Shown here in pieces: positions 15,569 through 25,232 of a stretch of 64,000 nucleotides of DNA (positions are counted from its first letter, which is position 1; every line of letters starts with the position of its first letter). The notes under the pieces were generated by a model. The model searched no databases, had not been told where the DNA came from, and saw only the letters and a program-made list of their open reading frames with translations. The stretch comes from UBA3064 sp023258775. GTDB lineage: Bacteria; Pseudomonadota; Gammaproteobacteria; Burkholderiales; Burkholderiaceae_E. A program made the translations under genes and the position numbers. The stretch lies in contig JBIKXS010000013.1 of assembly GCA_044355655.1 (NCBI GenBank), positions 13,872-77,871 on the forward strand. The letters are read 5' to 3'.

Positions 15569-16067
15569 ACCGCTACAAACTCTGAGCGCTTGGTTCCAAA
15601 CGCTTGAACGCCGAGAGCGTCTTTTGCTGTCCCTGGCGCTTTGGTTGCTTCTGCCGTTGGTTGTCTTGTTGGCTTGGTTTGAGCCGATGATGCAATCGCG
15701 ACAGCGATTGCATGAACGCTTAGAGCGCCTTGACCGTGAACGGGCAACGATGCAAGCGCTTGCGCAACAATGGCGAAGTCTCGACGAACAAGCGCCAACG
15801 GTTAAGCGCCAAGATCTAGAAACTAGAATTAGAGCGAGTCTTAAAGCGGCGAGCGGTCTTGATGGCTTCACTATAAAAAGTTTAGATAATGGATCGGTGC
15901 TTCTTGAAATTGCTTCGGCGCCACAAAGTATGCTGATGACCTGGATGGTCGAAGTTCGTCGCGAAACTCAAACCCAATGGGCCGAGTTTCGGATCGAGCG
16001 TAGCGCGCAGCCCGAGCATCTCAAACTTCGAGTACGCTTTGTTGAAGCGGGTGGCAAATCCTCATGA
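15558..16067 (+). CDS. gspM: T2SS inner-membrane protein GspM
   Basis: A small bitopic partner of GspL. 169 residues from ATG 15558: a short cytoplasmic segment with LERRERLLLSLALWLLLPLVVLLAW, where the basic pair and helix are typical of GspM (about 16-40), then a coiled-coil-like helix (about 45-75), and a periplasmic ferredoxin-like domain. A longer frame from 15474 exists, but it lies inside gspL and adds unconserved residues, so I reject that start. It overlaps gspN by four bases (ATGA). Confidence 0.85.
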   Translation: MLLKPLQTLSAWFQTLERRERLLLSLALWLLLPLVVLLAWFEPMMQSRQRLHERLERLDRERATMQALAQQWRSLDEQAPTVKRQDLETRIRASLKAASGLDGFTIKSLDNGSVLLEIASAPQSMLMTWMVEVRRETQTQWAEFRIERSAQPEHLKLRVRFVEAGGKSS

Positions 16068-16825
16068 TTGTGATTGTTTTTTTGATCGCAATCATTGCCG
16101 CGATCTTTCATGCGCCTGCGACCTGGATGGATGAGCTAGCTGCTCGGGTAACCCAAGACAGGCTGCGACTTGCTCAAGCAAGTGGAACGCTTTGGCAGGG
16201 GCAGGCCTTTGTACTTGTGAAACTTCAAAACAGCGCTAAAGAAGATATAAATTCTAGTAAGAATAGTGGCTTTGTCTTGCCCGAGCCCTTGCAATGGCGA
16301 ATAAATCCTTTTGCGCTGCTTGCCGGAGGACCCGCGCTTGAGTTGAGTATGCAAGGCCTTGATCGTCCACTACGCCTTGCCTGGCGTGATCAGGTCTTAC
16401 AAGTCCCGGCAGGACAACTCGACTTTCCCAGACTCGATTTTGCAGCGCTTGGATCGCCATGGAACAGCCTTCAACCGAGCGCTCGACTCCAGCTACGATG
16501 GTCCGAGTTATTGATCTCAGCCGATGGTCAAAAGCCGCAGGCCTCAATTGGGCGTGTGAATCTGGGTATCAGTGATCTTGCAGCACGTATCTCGCCCGTA
16601 CAGCCGCTTGGAAGCTACGAGTGGCAGGTTGAGCTTGGACAAGGCAAACGCTGGGAGCTTCGAACGCTTGAAGGCGTATTGGATTTGCGCGCAATGCCCG
16701 ATCCTGGACGAGGCATTCGGATTGAAGCGCGTCCGAAAGCGGCAGAAGAGAATCGCTTGAGACCACTTTTATCGCTAATGGGTACCCGTGAGGCCGATGC
16801 GACAGTCATGCGCTTATTGCCATGA
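16064..16825 (+). CDS. gspN: T2SS protein GspN
   Basis: An inner-membrane anchored T2SS accessory protein found in only some systems. 253 residues: an N-terminal membrane helix (residues 1-20), then an extended periplasmic beta-rich region with the GspN-like LAQASGTLWQGQAFV (about 37-51) and ALELSMQGL. It overlaps gspM at ATGA and is followed after 34 bp by gspD. Order M-N-D is common in Burkholderiales, which supports the call. Confidence 0.85.
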   Translation: MIVIVFLIAIIAAIFHAPATWMDELAARVTQDRLRLAQASGTLWQGQAFVLVKLQNSAKEDINSSKNSGFVLPEPLQWRINPFALLAGGPALELSMQGLDRPLRLAWRDQVLQVPAGQLDFPRLDFAALGSPWNSLQPSARLQLRWSELLISADGQKPQASIGRVNLGISDLAARISPVQPLGSYEWQVELGQGKRWELRTLEGVLDLRAMPDPGRGIRIEARPKAAEENRLRPLLSLMGTREADATVMRLLP

Positions 16826-16859
16826 GGGATCGCCGTTTGAAGCGTTATAGAGGATTTCA

Positions 16860-19409
16860 ATGAAGATTGACCCGAGAACAACAAGTCGTCAGCGCTCAAT
16901 CGAGCGGCATGCCTTTAATGCCAGCGCGATGCTTGTACTAAAGCCTTTGGCCATCGCCGTCGTGATGAGCCTTCAAACGACAGTTTTGCTCGAGCAGTCC
17001 CACGCCCAGCAACCTGCGACATCCCTCCTCCCAGGCGTTTCGGCGCCATCGCTCCCCCCAGGCGCTTCAGCGCCCTCCCTTCCACCGGGCGCCTCAGCGC
17101 CCTTCCAACCTCCAAGCGCTTCATCGCCCGCGCCAACATCTGGAGGGTCAAATCCTGGGGCCTCCAATTCGCAAGTCTCCACGCCAGCGTTAGCACCAAC
17201 CGGAGGCACAACAGCTCATCAAAGTAAAGGCAGTATTCAGCGCTTATCGGGTGATCGCTTGCAATTAAATTTTAGGGATGCCGATATCGAAGCTGTAGCG
17301 GCTGCATTTTCACAACTGCTTGGTCGCAGCATTCTGGTCGATGCCCGCGTGAAGGGTCGTATGAGTCTGGAGTCGCCTCGTCCGGTGAGCAAAGAGCAGG
17401 CGCTTGCCTTGTTTCAAACGGCGTTAAGGATGCAACTTTTTGCGATGGTACAAGTGGGCGAAAGCCTTCGGGTACTGCCTGAAGTCGATGCCAAACTCCA
17501 TGGTGGTCCTGTTCAACTCAGTACAAGCACCTTGCGCAATGCTGAAGAAGTGCAAACAAGGGTCTTTCGTCTACGATATGAATTGGCAAACAATATTTTA
17601 CCGATTATTCGGCCTTTGGTGCCACCGAACAATACGATCTCGGCAATGGCAAGCAATAACAGTTTGATTGTGACAGATTATGGATCAAATTTAGAACGTA
17701 TTGCTCAATTGATCGAGGATCTTGATGCGCCAGCCAAGGCTGATTTCATTTCAATAACGATTAAGCATGCCTCAGCAAGCGATGTAGCCACGCTGGTTGC
17801 CCGATTACTCGATGCAAGCGAAGTCGGCGCCAATGATATTCGACTCAAAGTGAGTCTTGTACCAGAGCCTAGAAGTAATGCCTTATTGGTTCGTTCCTCA
17901 TCGCCTGCCCGCATTGAACAAGTCAGGCAGCTGATTGAACAGGTCGATCAACCATCGGGCAAGCCTGGCAACATTCATGTCGTGTATTTAAAAAACGCTG
18001 AAGCCACCCGACTTGCCCAAACCCTACGTGGCATTTTAAGCGGTGATGGCACTTCGCTCGGTGGATCGCTTGGCGGTGCTGCAGCTTTTGGGGCTTCGGC
18101 TGGGTTTCCAAATCAAGGCGTATCTGGCGGCGCTGGCTTCGGAAGCCCGCAGAGTTCGGGTTCGCAAGGGCTTGCGCCATCGGGTGGCAGCCAGAATATG
18201 GCGGGAAGCTTTGGCGGTGGCATCACCGGCTCGGGCTTTGGCGCTGCGGGCTTTGGATCCAACACTCAGTCGGCGTCAAGCGCAGGGCTAGGCGGGCAGA
18301 ACATGGCGCTTGGGGCCGCGCAAGGGATACAAGCAGGCGCAGCTGCCGGAACTGGGCCGGCAAGTAGCATCAGCCGTCTTGGCGCTATTGTGATTGCGGC
18401 AGACGCTGCAACCAATTCCTTGATCATTACAGCGTCTGAACCGGTGTTTCGCGATATCCGTGCTGTGATCGATAAGCTTGATGTTCGCCGTGCTCAAGTC
18501 TATATCGAATCACTGATTGTTGAGGTCAATGCCGATAAAGCTGCTGAACTCGGGTTTCAGTGGCAATTTCTAAACGGTACTTTGTCGGGCGCGAGTCGGG
18601 CCATCGGCGGCACGAATCTGTCAGCGCGTGGAGAAGGTACGAATATTCTCGATCTGACCACGAATGTGCTTGGAGCAGCGCAGGGCTTGAACATTGGCAT
18701 CATAAGAAATAGCCCATTGCCAGGTGCTGGATCAAACACGCCAGGCTTAATCAATTTGGGTGTGCTTGCCAATGCCTTGCAATCGCGTGCCAACGGTAAT
18801 GTGCTCGCAACGCCAAACCTCTTAACGCTTGATAACGAAGAGGCGCGAATCATCATCGGGCAAAACGTACCCTTTGTGACCGGCTCTTATGTCAATACCG
18901 GTGCAGGTGGCGGTGTCGTGAATCCATTCCAAACGGTTGAGCGGCGCGACGTAGGCACAACGCTTCGGGTCCGGCCGCAGGTTTCTGAAGGCGGTACGGT
19001 CAAGCTTGCGATTTATCAGGAAGTTTCTAGTATTCAGGACAAAACATTAAGCGCTGGGTTGATCACCAACCGTCGTGCGATTGAATCCAATGTACTTGTC
19101 GACGATGGCCAAATTATTGTGCTTGGTGGCTTGATTGAAGACCGCACAAGTGGTGATACCCAGTCGGTGCCCTTTTTGGGCGATATTCCAATTGCAGGTC
19201 AGCTCTTTCGCTACGATGCACGCTCGCGTAATAAAACAAATCTGTTGGTTTTCTTAAGACCACGCGTGCTGAGAAGCGCCGAGGCTGCCTCAGCACTTAC
19301 TCAAGATCGTTATGAATTCATGCGCGGTGTGCAGCAAGAGCAAACCCTTCCAGCCGGCGTGCTAATGCCCAAACAGGAGAGTCCGGTTTTGCCGGAGATT
19401 AAGCGATGA
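16860..19409 (+). CDS. gspD: T2SS outer-membrane secretin GspD
   Basis: The secretin channel through which T2SS substrates leave the cell. 849 residues: a signal region with an unusually long n-part (hydrophobic core about 25-43), then a Pro/Ser/Ala-rich linker (about 50-125). Next come the N0 domain (LQLNFRDADIEAVAAAFSQLLGR, split near 134-156), N1-N3 repeats (about 215-540) with a Gly/Ser-rich loop in N3 (about 400-500), and the C-terminal secretin barrel (VYIESLIVEVN ... VPFLGDIPIAGQLFR ... LLVFLRPRVL). An ATG is preceded by AGAGGATT. It overlaps gspE by four bases. The linker contains four 9-residue repeats. Confidence 0.94.
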   Translation: MKIDPRTTSRQRSIERHAFNASAMLVLKPLAIAVVMSLQTTVLLEQSHAQQPATSLLPGVSAPSLPPGASAPSLPPGASAPFQPPSASSPAPTSGGSNPGASNSQVSTPALAPTGGTTAHQSKGSIQRLSGDRLQLNFRDADIEAVAAAFSQLLGRSILVDARVKGRMSLESPRPVSKEQALALFQTALRMQLFAMVQVGESLRVLPEVDAKLHGGPVQLSTSTLRNAEEVQTRVFRLRYELANNILPIIRPLVPPNNTISAMASNNSLIVTDYGSNLERIAQLIEDLDAPAKADFISITIKHASASDVATLVARLLDASEVGANDIRLKVSLVPEPRSNALLVRSSSPARIEQVRQLIEQVDQPSGKPGNIHVVYLKNAEATRLAQTLRGILSGDGTSLGGSLGGAAAFGASAGFPNQGVSGGAGFGSPQSSGSQGLAPSGGSQNMAGSFGGGITGSGFGAAGFGSNTQSASSAGLGGQNMALGAAQGIQAGAAAGTGPASSISRLGAIVIAADAATNSLIITASEPVFRDIRAVIDKLDVRRAQVYIESLIVEVNADKAAELGFQWQFLNGTLSGASRAIGGTNLSARGEGTNILDLTTNVLGAAQGLNIGIIRNSPLPGAGSNTPGLINLGVLANALQSRANGNVLATPNLLTLDNEEARIIIGQNVPFVTGSYVNTGAGGGVVNPFQTVERRDVGTTLRVRPQVSEGGTVKLAIYQEVSSIQDKTLSAGLITNRRAIESNVLVDDGQIIVLGGLIEDRTSGDTQSVPFLGDIPIAGQLFRYDARSRNKTNLLVFLRPRVLRSAEAASALTQDRYEFMRGVQQEQTLPAGVLMPKQESPVLPEIKR
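17022..17129 (+). repeat. four in-frame 27-bp repeats in the GspD linker
   Basis: Units at 17022, 17049, 17076 and 17103 encode SLLPGVSAP, SLPPGASAP, SLPPGASAP and FQPPSASSP. They lie between the signal peptide and the N0 domain, so they would lengthen a flexible periplasmic linker. Confidence 0.9.
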
Positions 19410-20872
19410 AGTTTGACGATCCGGCATGGGTGCCTATTTCCCCTGCCAGACTGATGCCTTATAGCTTTGCGCGCAGCCATCAGTTGCTCATCAAAGCCGA
19501 AGACGCTGGTCGATTACTGGTTCAGTGCAGTGAGGCGAGCAGCCATGCCGGGCTCAATGAGCTTTATCGGGTGATGGATCACGAGCTTGTGTTACAGCAT
19601 TTGCCCAAAGAGCAATTAGAGCGCGATATTGCGCAGGCTTACGCCCGACAGGATGGTTCAGCCGCAGCGGTTGTGGATGCAGTTGAAAGCGATCTTGATC
19701 TGAGTCAATTGATGCAAGATGTGCCCAGGGTTGAAGATTTGCTCGATGCTCAAGACGATGCACCGATTATTCGCATGATCAATGCCCTACTCACGCAGGC
19801 CGTGCGTGATGGTGCCTCCGATATTCACATCGAAGCCTTTGAGCACTTCTCGCTTGTTCGTTTTCGTATTGACGGAAACCTCAGAGACGTCGCGCGCCCT
19901 CGACGCGAGTTACACGCTGCGTTGCTGTCGCGGATCAAAATTCTTGCAGCCCTCGATATTGCTGAGAAGCGTCTGCCTCAGGACGGCCGCATGGCCTTGA
20001 AAGTGGCGGGAAAGCCAATCGATGTTCGAGTTTCGACCTTACCGACTGGACATGGCGAGCGCGCAGTGCTTCGCTTGCTTGATAAGCAGGCGGGTAGGCT
20101 CGATTTGAAGGCACTTGGATTAGCTGATGACACCCGTGCTGCGATGAGCAAGTTGGTTCGACAGCCTCATGGGATCGTCCTGGTTACCGGTCCGACGGGT
20201 TCTGGCAAAACAACCACGCTTTACGCCGCTTTGGGTCAATTGGATAGTAATGTAACCAATATTTTAACCGTTGAAGATCCGATTGAATACGATTTGGAAG
20301 GCGTTGGTCAGACGCAGGTTAATGCCCGAATCGATATGGATTTTGCAAGAGCATTAAGGGCAATGCTTCGCCAAGATCCCGATGTGGTGATGATCGGCGA
20401 GATTCGCGACTTGGAGACCGCCCAGATCGCGGTTCAGGCTTCGCTGACAGGTCATTTAGTGCTTGCTACCTTGCATACCAACGATTCAATTGCAGCGGTG
20501 ACAAGACTTGTTGATATGGGTATTGAATCGTTCCTATTATCATCAAGTTTACTGGGTGTTTTGTCTCAACGCCTGATTCGCTTGCTGTGTGCTTCGTGCA
20601 AAGTGCCAGATCCGCTTCACCCTGGTGCCTGGCGCGCGCAAGGCTGTCCGGCTTGCGCACAAAGCGGATTTCGGGGCAGGGCTGCGATCTGTGAGCTATT
20701 GCAGGTGAATGAGCCGATGCAAGCCCTAATTCATGAAGCAGCCTCTGAGACGCGGATGCGTGAACTCGCCCAAATCAGCGGCTTTAGGAGCATGCGTGAG
20801 GATGCCCAACGTTGGGTTCGTGATGGCCTGACCAGTGTGGACGAAGTGATGCGCGTCACCCGAGACGCCTAA
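19406..20872 (+). CDS. gspE: T2SS assembly ATPase GspE
   Basis: The cytoplasmic AAA-like ATPase powering the pseudopilus. 488 residues: N-terminal domain (about 1-110), then the catalytic domain with Walker A GPTGSGKT (262-269), the Asp box (DPIEYD near 291), Walker B DPDVVMIGEIRD (324-335), a His box (LATLHTND, 353-360), and a tetracysteine metal-binding motif (C395, C398, C414, C417). All catalytic residues are in place. The start overlaps the gspD stop (ATGA), and gspF follows after seven bases. Confidence 0.95.
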   Translation: MKFDDPAWVPISPARLMPYSFARSHQLLIKAEDAGRLLVQCSEASSHAGLNELYRVMDHELVLQHLPKEQLERDIAQAYARQDGSAAAVVDAVESDLDLSQLMQDVPRVEDLLDAQDDAPIIRMINALLTQAVRDGASDIHIEAFEHFSLVRFRIDGNLRDVARPRRELHAALLSRIKILAALDIAEKRLPQDGRMALKVAGKPIDVRVSTLPTGHGERAVLRLLDKQAGRLDLKALGLADDTRAAMSKLVRQPHGIVLVTGPTGSGKTTTLYAALGQLDSNVTNILTVEDPIEYDLEGVGQTQVNARIDMDFARALRAMLRQDPDVVMIGEIRDLETAQIAVQASLTGHLVLATLHTNDSIAAVTRLVDMGIESFLLSSSLLGVLSQRLIRLLCASCKVPDPLHPGAWRAQGCPACAQSGFRGRAAICELLQVNEPMQALIHEAASETRMRELAQISGFRSMREDAQRWVRDGLTSVDEVMRVTRDA

Positions 20873-20879
20873 ACCCAGC

Positions 20880-22094
20880 ATGGCTGCATTTCGCTTTGAG
20901 GCTTTGCGTGGTGACGGAAAGCGTGAGCGTGGGTACCTCGACGCCGAGTCAATGCGCCAGGCCCGATCGATCTTGCGCGAACGTGGTCTGATTTGCCTGC
21001 AACTTGAGCGTTCGGAGCAAAGCAAGGCGCAAAGTCGAGAGATTGCGTTTTTTTCCAGCAAGGTCAGGGCTGCCTCGCTTGCCAACGCGACAAGACAGCT
21101 CGCCAGTCTGGTCGCTGCAAGGCTGCCTTTGGAGCGTGCCTTGCTTGCTGTGGTTGAGCAGGCCGAGGAGGCGCGGCTGCGAGATCTTATTTCGGCTGTT
21201 CGTAGCGAAGTGGTGGCAGGGCAGTCGCTTGCGCAGGCCCTTGCGGCTTATCCTCGAGACTTTCCTGAGACTTTTCGTGCGGTGATCGCAGCCGGTGAGC
21301 AGTCCGGCGATCTTGCCCCGGTCTTATTGCGACTTGCATCCGATTTGGAGCGCTCAGGACAATTGACCCAGAAAATTGGCCTTGCCCTCGTGTACCCAGC
21401 GATCGTCAGTTTGGTTGCGATCGCCGTGATTATCGCGCTGATGAGTACGGTCGTACCTCAGGTCGTTCAGGTATTTGCGAGCACGCGGCAAACCCTGCCC
21501 TGGCTCACTCAGGCACTGATTATTGCCTCTGACCTCATCCTCGCCTATGGGCTTCATGCAGCTGCGCTTTTGCTCGTTGCAAGCCTGCTTTTTGTTCGTG
21601 CGATGAAGGAAAAGCCTTTCAAGCGCATGATTCACCGAAGGCTGATCGGCTTACCGGTGCTGGGCAAACTGATCATCGATTGGAATACCGCCCGGTTTTC
21701 GTCAACGCTTGCCATGCTGGTCGCCTCAGGGGTACCTTTGATGCAGGCATTAGTTGCAGCGGCAAGTACGGTTGGTAATCTTGTGATGCGTGAGGCGGTG
21801 ATCCTGGCACTTGAACGGGTGCGTGAGGGCATGAGCCTTTCAAAGGCCCTGGCCGATGCGCCGGGGTTTCCGCCTCTGCTCAAGCATCTGATTGCGAGCG
21901 GTGAGGCAACCGGCGATCTCGACAAAATGCTCGATCAGGCCGCTGTTGTAGCTACGGCACAAGCAGAGCGCCGCGCACTTTTAACGACGAGCATTCTTGA
22001 GCCCCTCATGATTCTGGTCATGGGTGCCATCGTGCTCACGATTGTGCTTGCTGTCATGATGCCGATCCTGGATATGAACGCACTGGTACGCTGA
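20880..22094 (+). CDS. gspF: T2SS inner-membrane platform protein GspF
   Basis: The polytopic platform subunit contacting GspE and GspL. 404 residues with two T2SSF repeats: ATRQLASLVAARLPLERALL (about 75-94) and FSSTLAMLVASGVPLMQALV (about 276-295), each followed by paired helices. Membrane segments lie near 170-192, 220-240 and 375-397. Length and motifs are fully canonical. It is the last gene of gspG-F; 53 bp later yqgE begins. Confidence 0.94.
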   Translation: MAAFRFEALRGDGKRERGYLDAESMRQARSILRERGLICLQLERSEQSKAQSREIAFFSSKVRAASLANATRQLASLVAARLPLERALLAVVEQAEEARLRDLISAVRSEVVAGQSLAQALAAYPRDFPETFRAVIAAGEQSGDLAPVLLRLASDLERSGQLTQKIGLALVYPAIVSLVAIAVIIALMSTVVPQVVQVFASTRQTLPWLTQALIIASDLILAYGLHAAALLLVASLLFVRAMKEKPFKRMIHRRLIGLPVLGKLIIDWNTARFSSTLAMLVASGVPLMQALVAAASTVGNLVMREAVILALERVREGMSLSKALADAPGFPPLLKHLIASGEATGDLDKMLDQAAVVATAQAERRALLTTSILEPLMILVMGAIVLTIVLAVMMPILDMNALVR

Positions 22095-22147
22095 TTTCAG
22101 CCGAAATCCAGTGGCTTGTTACACTTGGCACACTGAAAGGTCAGGTC

Positions 22148-22738
22148 ATGACAGCTTCTCAACATCCCGAACATCCAGCGAATTTCACTGATTTCTCAAA
22201 TCACTTCTTGGTGGCGATGCCGGCCATGGCTGACCCTAATTTTTCAGGAACGGTGGTTTATCTGGCTGAACACTCACCCAAAGGTGCGCTTGGTATTGTG
22301 GTGAATCGGCCGCTTGAGATCGATTTGGGTAATCTTTTTGAGCGCATAAGCCTTAAGCTTCACGACGAAAGTTTTGCGACCAAACCGGTTTTTTCTGGCG
22401 GCCCTGTGCAAAATGATCGAGGCTTTGTACTGCATTCGCCTGCTGGCGAATTTAATTCGAGTATCCATGTCGGTCCAGATATTGCGCTCACCTCCTCCAA
22501 GGATGTGCTCGAGGCTGTGGCAGAAGGGCGGGGTCCGGAACGATTACTGATGGCACTTGGATATGCCGGCTGGGGAGAGGGGCAGCTCGAAGAGGAGATT
22601 GCGGCAAATGCATGGCTTACCGTGCCGGCAAGTCCATCCTTGATGTTTGACGTTCCTGTTGAACAACGCTTTCATCAGGCTTTTGGCCTTTTGGGTATTC
22701 ATCCGATGTTTTTATCATCGGCAGTAGGACATGCCTGA
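22148..22738 (+). CDS. yqgE: YqgE/AlgH family protein
   Basis: 196 residues of the UPF0301/AlgH family. Recognisable segments are NHFLVAMPAMADPNFSGTVVYL (split near 17-38), EHSPKGALGIVVNRPLEIDL, FSGGPVQNDRGFVLH (about 80-94) and GYAGWGEGQLEEEI. The biochemical function is unsettled; in Pseudomonas AlgH affects alginate expression. An ATG is preceded by AAAGGTCAGG. Its end overlaps ruvX by eight bases, a linkage conserved across proteobacteria. Confidence 0.93.
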   Translation: MTASQHPEHPANFTDFSNHFLVAMPAMADPNFSGTVVYLAEHSPKGALGIVVNRPLEIDLGNLFERISLKLHDESFATKPVFSGGPVQNDRGFVLHSPAGEFNSSIHVGPDIALTSSKDVLEAVAEGRGPERLLMALGYAGWGEGQLEEEIAANAWLTVPASPSLMFDVPVEQRFHQAFGLLGIHPMFLSSAVGHA

Positions 22739-23177
22739 GACCCAGATCGTTCTGGGATTTGACGTCAGTTTGAATCGTGTTGGGGTGGCAATTGGCAACC
22801 TGATTACCCGGGACGCCAGACCGCTATTGCAACTCAATAGTCGCGATAAGCACCAGCGCTTTGTCGAAATTGAGCAATTGATTCGCCAATGGGAGCCGCA
22901 GACTTTGGTGGTTGGTGTGCCAAGTCATCCAGACGGCGCACCACTGCCCAACACAGGCTTTTGTCTTCGTTTTGCTAATCAGTTACGCGGTCGGTTTTCA
23001 AAACCTGTGGTGGAAATCAATGAGAACTATTCAAGTGCCGCGGCCAGAGCGGGGGGTCAGGGTGTTCAGCGAGGTGGACGGCAACGCCGCGCTCAACACC
23101 GAGGCGATGATTGGTTAGACGCGTACGCCGCAGTACAAATTTTAGAGCAATACCTAAATAATATCACTATTCGCTAA
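22731..23177 (+). CDS. ruvX: RuvX/YqgF RNase H-fold nuclease (16S rRNA processing or Holliday-junction resolvase-like)
   Basis: 148 residues with an RNase H fold. Motifs: LGFDVSLNRVGVAIGN (residues 8-23), which includes the first catalytic Asp; VVGVPSHPDG (about 61-70), where most homologues have a VVGLP signature; VVEINENYSSAAA (about 99-111), where homologues have DERxTS; and a final Asp-containing DDWLDAYAAVQILEQYL. Glu/Asp carboxylates are kept, although the ERxTS segment is altered. YqgF is implicated in pre-16S rRNA 5'-end processing. It overlaps yqgE by eight bases and the convergent nucleotidase by 11. Confidence 0.9.
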   Translation: MPETQIVLGFDVSLNRVGVAIGNLITRDARPLLQLNSRDKHQRFVEIEQLIRQWEPQTLVVGVPSHPDGAPLPNTGFCLRFANQLRGRFSKPVVEINENYSSAAARAGGQGVQRGGRQRRAQHRGDDWLDAYAAVQILEQYLNNITIR

Positions 23178-25035
23178 GACGGATTCCTGACTTTGTGATG
23201 ACCGATTTGTGCGAGTACTCGGTACGTGCAACGCGGGTCATGCTGCCTTTTGCCTTGATGTAGTCGATAAATGTCTGCGAGTAAAGCAAGTAGGTGTTCA
23301 CATACTGTCCAGCTTTATAAATCGTTCCGAACGTTGCATAACCGTCCTGGCCGCTTGCGATAAAGTCGTTTGTCACCACCACATAGCTGCGTGATGGATC
23401 AATCGCAGCCCACTGGCCGCTCGTACGATTTCGAACTTCAAGCGCATTAATCCGCGATCCTTTTGCTTGGGACATGTCCAGGTCCCACCTCAAGCCTGCT
23501 GCATAGGGGTGTGATCCAGTTGAGCCTGCATTGTCTAAGTGGTTCGATACCGCATCTTCGAGCGCAGCCTTGACTTGAGCGCCGGTCATTGTCAGTTCGA
23601 CCAGCACATTGCTGAACGGCAAAACAGTGATTGCGTCATTAAAGGAAATGGTTTTAGCGGGAAGCGCCACCCGCACACCACCGCCGTTTTGAATCGCAAA
23701 GTCTGCGCGAAGGCTACCAGCTAAAAAGGCCTCTGCCACGACCTGCGTGATGTCACTTCCTCGCGCTCTTAGATTGGCACCTTCACAACCCGCAACGGCA
23801 CTTGATCGGTTTGTTGCTTCACCAGGATCACGAACAAGGCACAGGGGCTCGGCAATCGTGCCCACCATTTCTGCCTTCTTAGCATCGACCTGTCCCTTAA
23901 AGGTCGAGAGGAGCGACGCGGCGGTTGGATTGGCATCGAGAACTTTCACCGAGGGCACTTTCGCAAGCGCGCCGACGATGCTTGTACGGGTCGCATCATC
24001 GACCGCTACAAAACTACCTTGCGCATTCGCTCGTTTGAATCCGCTACTGCCAACAATCAGCGAAGCCTGCCCCGTGCAACTGCTCACCCGACCCTGAGTG
24101 TCCAGCTTCAGTCGCATGTCGCCCATTGCCTTGTTGTATTCCCAGGCTTGGCCAATGCAAACGGTGTCGCCGTCCTTGTTCTTTGCGATCGTGGGGTAGG
24201 CCCCTTCTGCACCTGCAAGCCCCACGGCGTTGAAGTCACCCAATAAGCTGTGGGAGTCACCACCAATGATCGCATCCACATCGCTCAGGCGAGCCGCCAT
24301 TGCTTTATCAGCGCTATAGCCTTGGTGAGAAAGCACAACGATGTGGCGTATGCCCTGTGCTTTAAGTTGATCGATGCTCGACTGTACCGCGCCGACTTCT
24401 TCATCAAAGGCTGTTGTGGCAAGCGGACGTGAAGACTGCTGGGTCTTTTGCTTGACAGTGACGCCAACGATACCGACCTTAACGCCTCTGATTTCTCGTA
24501 CGGTAAAAGGTCTGAAGTAATCGGTGACGGTTAACGGGGCAAGCGCTGTACCAATTTTTGGGCGCACGTTTGAAGAAAGTACAGCGGTTTTGCAATTACC
24601 TTTTGAAAGTGAATCAAGAAACAATTTAAGGCCCTCGTCGCCCTCGTCAAACTCATGATTGCCAAGTGCGAATGCATCAAAGCAAATCGCATTCATCATG
24701 GCAGCGTCGGCTTCGCCCTTGAAGAACGTGAAGTAACTTGTCCCGGTGATCGCATCACCAGCATGTAGCTTTAGCACGTTATCGCGACCTGCATAGCTTG
24801 CGAAGGCTTGCGCCATTCGGGTCATGCCACCAAGCTCGACCCTTGTCTTGACACCGTCAACCGTGATCTCCTGATCGACAATCGGGTCAAGGTTGGAGTG
24901 ATGATCGTTGATATGCGCAATCGTCAACTCAAGCTCAGGAAAGGGATCATTGTCGCTACTGCATGCTGTGAGCAGGGATGCGATGGCCATTGCTGAAGCA
25001 AGAACAAGTCGACTTAACATGGACAAATTCATCAT
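23167..25035 (-). CDS. 5'-nucleotidase / UDP-sugar hydrolase family lipoprotein
   Basis: A surface or periplasmic metallophosphatase that hydrolyses nucleotides. The signal peptide ends in a lipobox LLTAC (Cys25), so the protein is probably a lipoprotein. The calcineurin-like domain shows HINDHHSNL (about 41-49), GDAITGTSYF, GNHEFDEG (about 121-128) and a late GGDSHS. The C-terminal 5'-nucleotidase domain (about 395-590) has AIQNGGGVRVAL and FSNVLVELTMTGAQV. Length of 622 is normal for the family. It sits between ruvX and the hip/manC region, breaking the usual ruvX-pyrR order. Confidence 0.9.
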   Translation of the reverse strand: MMNLSMLSRLVLASAMAIASLLTACSSDNDPFPELELTIAHINDHHSNLDPIVDQEITVDGVKTRVELGGMTRMAQAFASYAGRDNVLKLHAGDAITGTSYFTFFKGEADAAMMNAICFDAFALGNHEFDEGDEGLKLFLDSLSKGNCKTAVLSSNVRPKIGTALAPLTVTDYFRPFTVREIRGVKVGIVGVTVKQKTQQSSRPLATTAFDEEVGAVQSSIDQLKAQGIRHIVVLSHQGYSADKAMAARLSDVDAIIGGDSHSLLGDFNAVGLAGAEGAYPTIAKNKDGDTVCIGQAWEYNKAMGDMRLKLDTQGRVSSCTGQASLIVGSSGFKRANAQGSFVAVDDATRTSIVGALAKVPSVKVLDANPTAASLLSTFKGQVDAKKAEMVGTIAEPLCLVRDPGEATNRSSAVAGCEGANLRARGSDITQVVAEAFLAGSLRADFAIQNGGGVRVALPAKTISFNDAITVLPFSNVLVELTMTGAQVKAALEDAVSNHLDNAGSTGSHPYAAGLRWDLDMSQAKGSRINALEVRNRTSGQWAAIDPSRSYVVVTNDFIASGQDGYATFGTIYKAGQYVNTYLLYSQTFIDYIKAKGSMTRVARTEYSHKSVITKSGIRLSE

Positions 25036-25232
25036 GATGCACTCACCTTGGGAAGAGACGTATTTAGTAGGAAACTACCTATCAAAAATGAAGGATTTAT
25101 GACAGGGTTATGGGCAAGGTTTCATCAATGAGTGAGTAGAGAGCTTCGAGAATTTAGACCTACCGAGACTGATTCCAGATGGATTGGCACTAAGTTCTCG
25201 TTTGTTGAGATGTAAACCGTCTGCTATCAAGC
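25036..25232. other. intergenic stretch without a recognisable gene
   Basis: Upstream of the nucleotidase start and downstream of the manC fragment. I see no ORF with family resemblance, no terminator-like hairpin followed by a T run, and no clear promoter. Confidence 0.5.

Noticed and set aside
22095..22147. Possible promoter (TTGTTA-like) between gspF and yqgE
   Set aside because: No -10 box at proper spacing that I could defend, so it is not listed.
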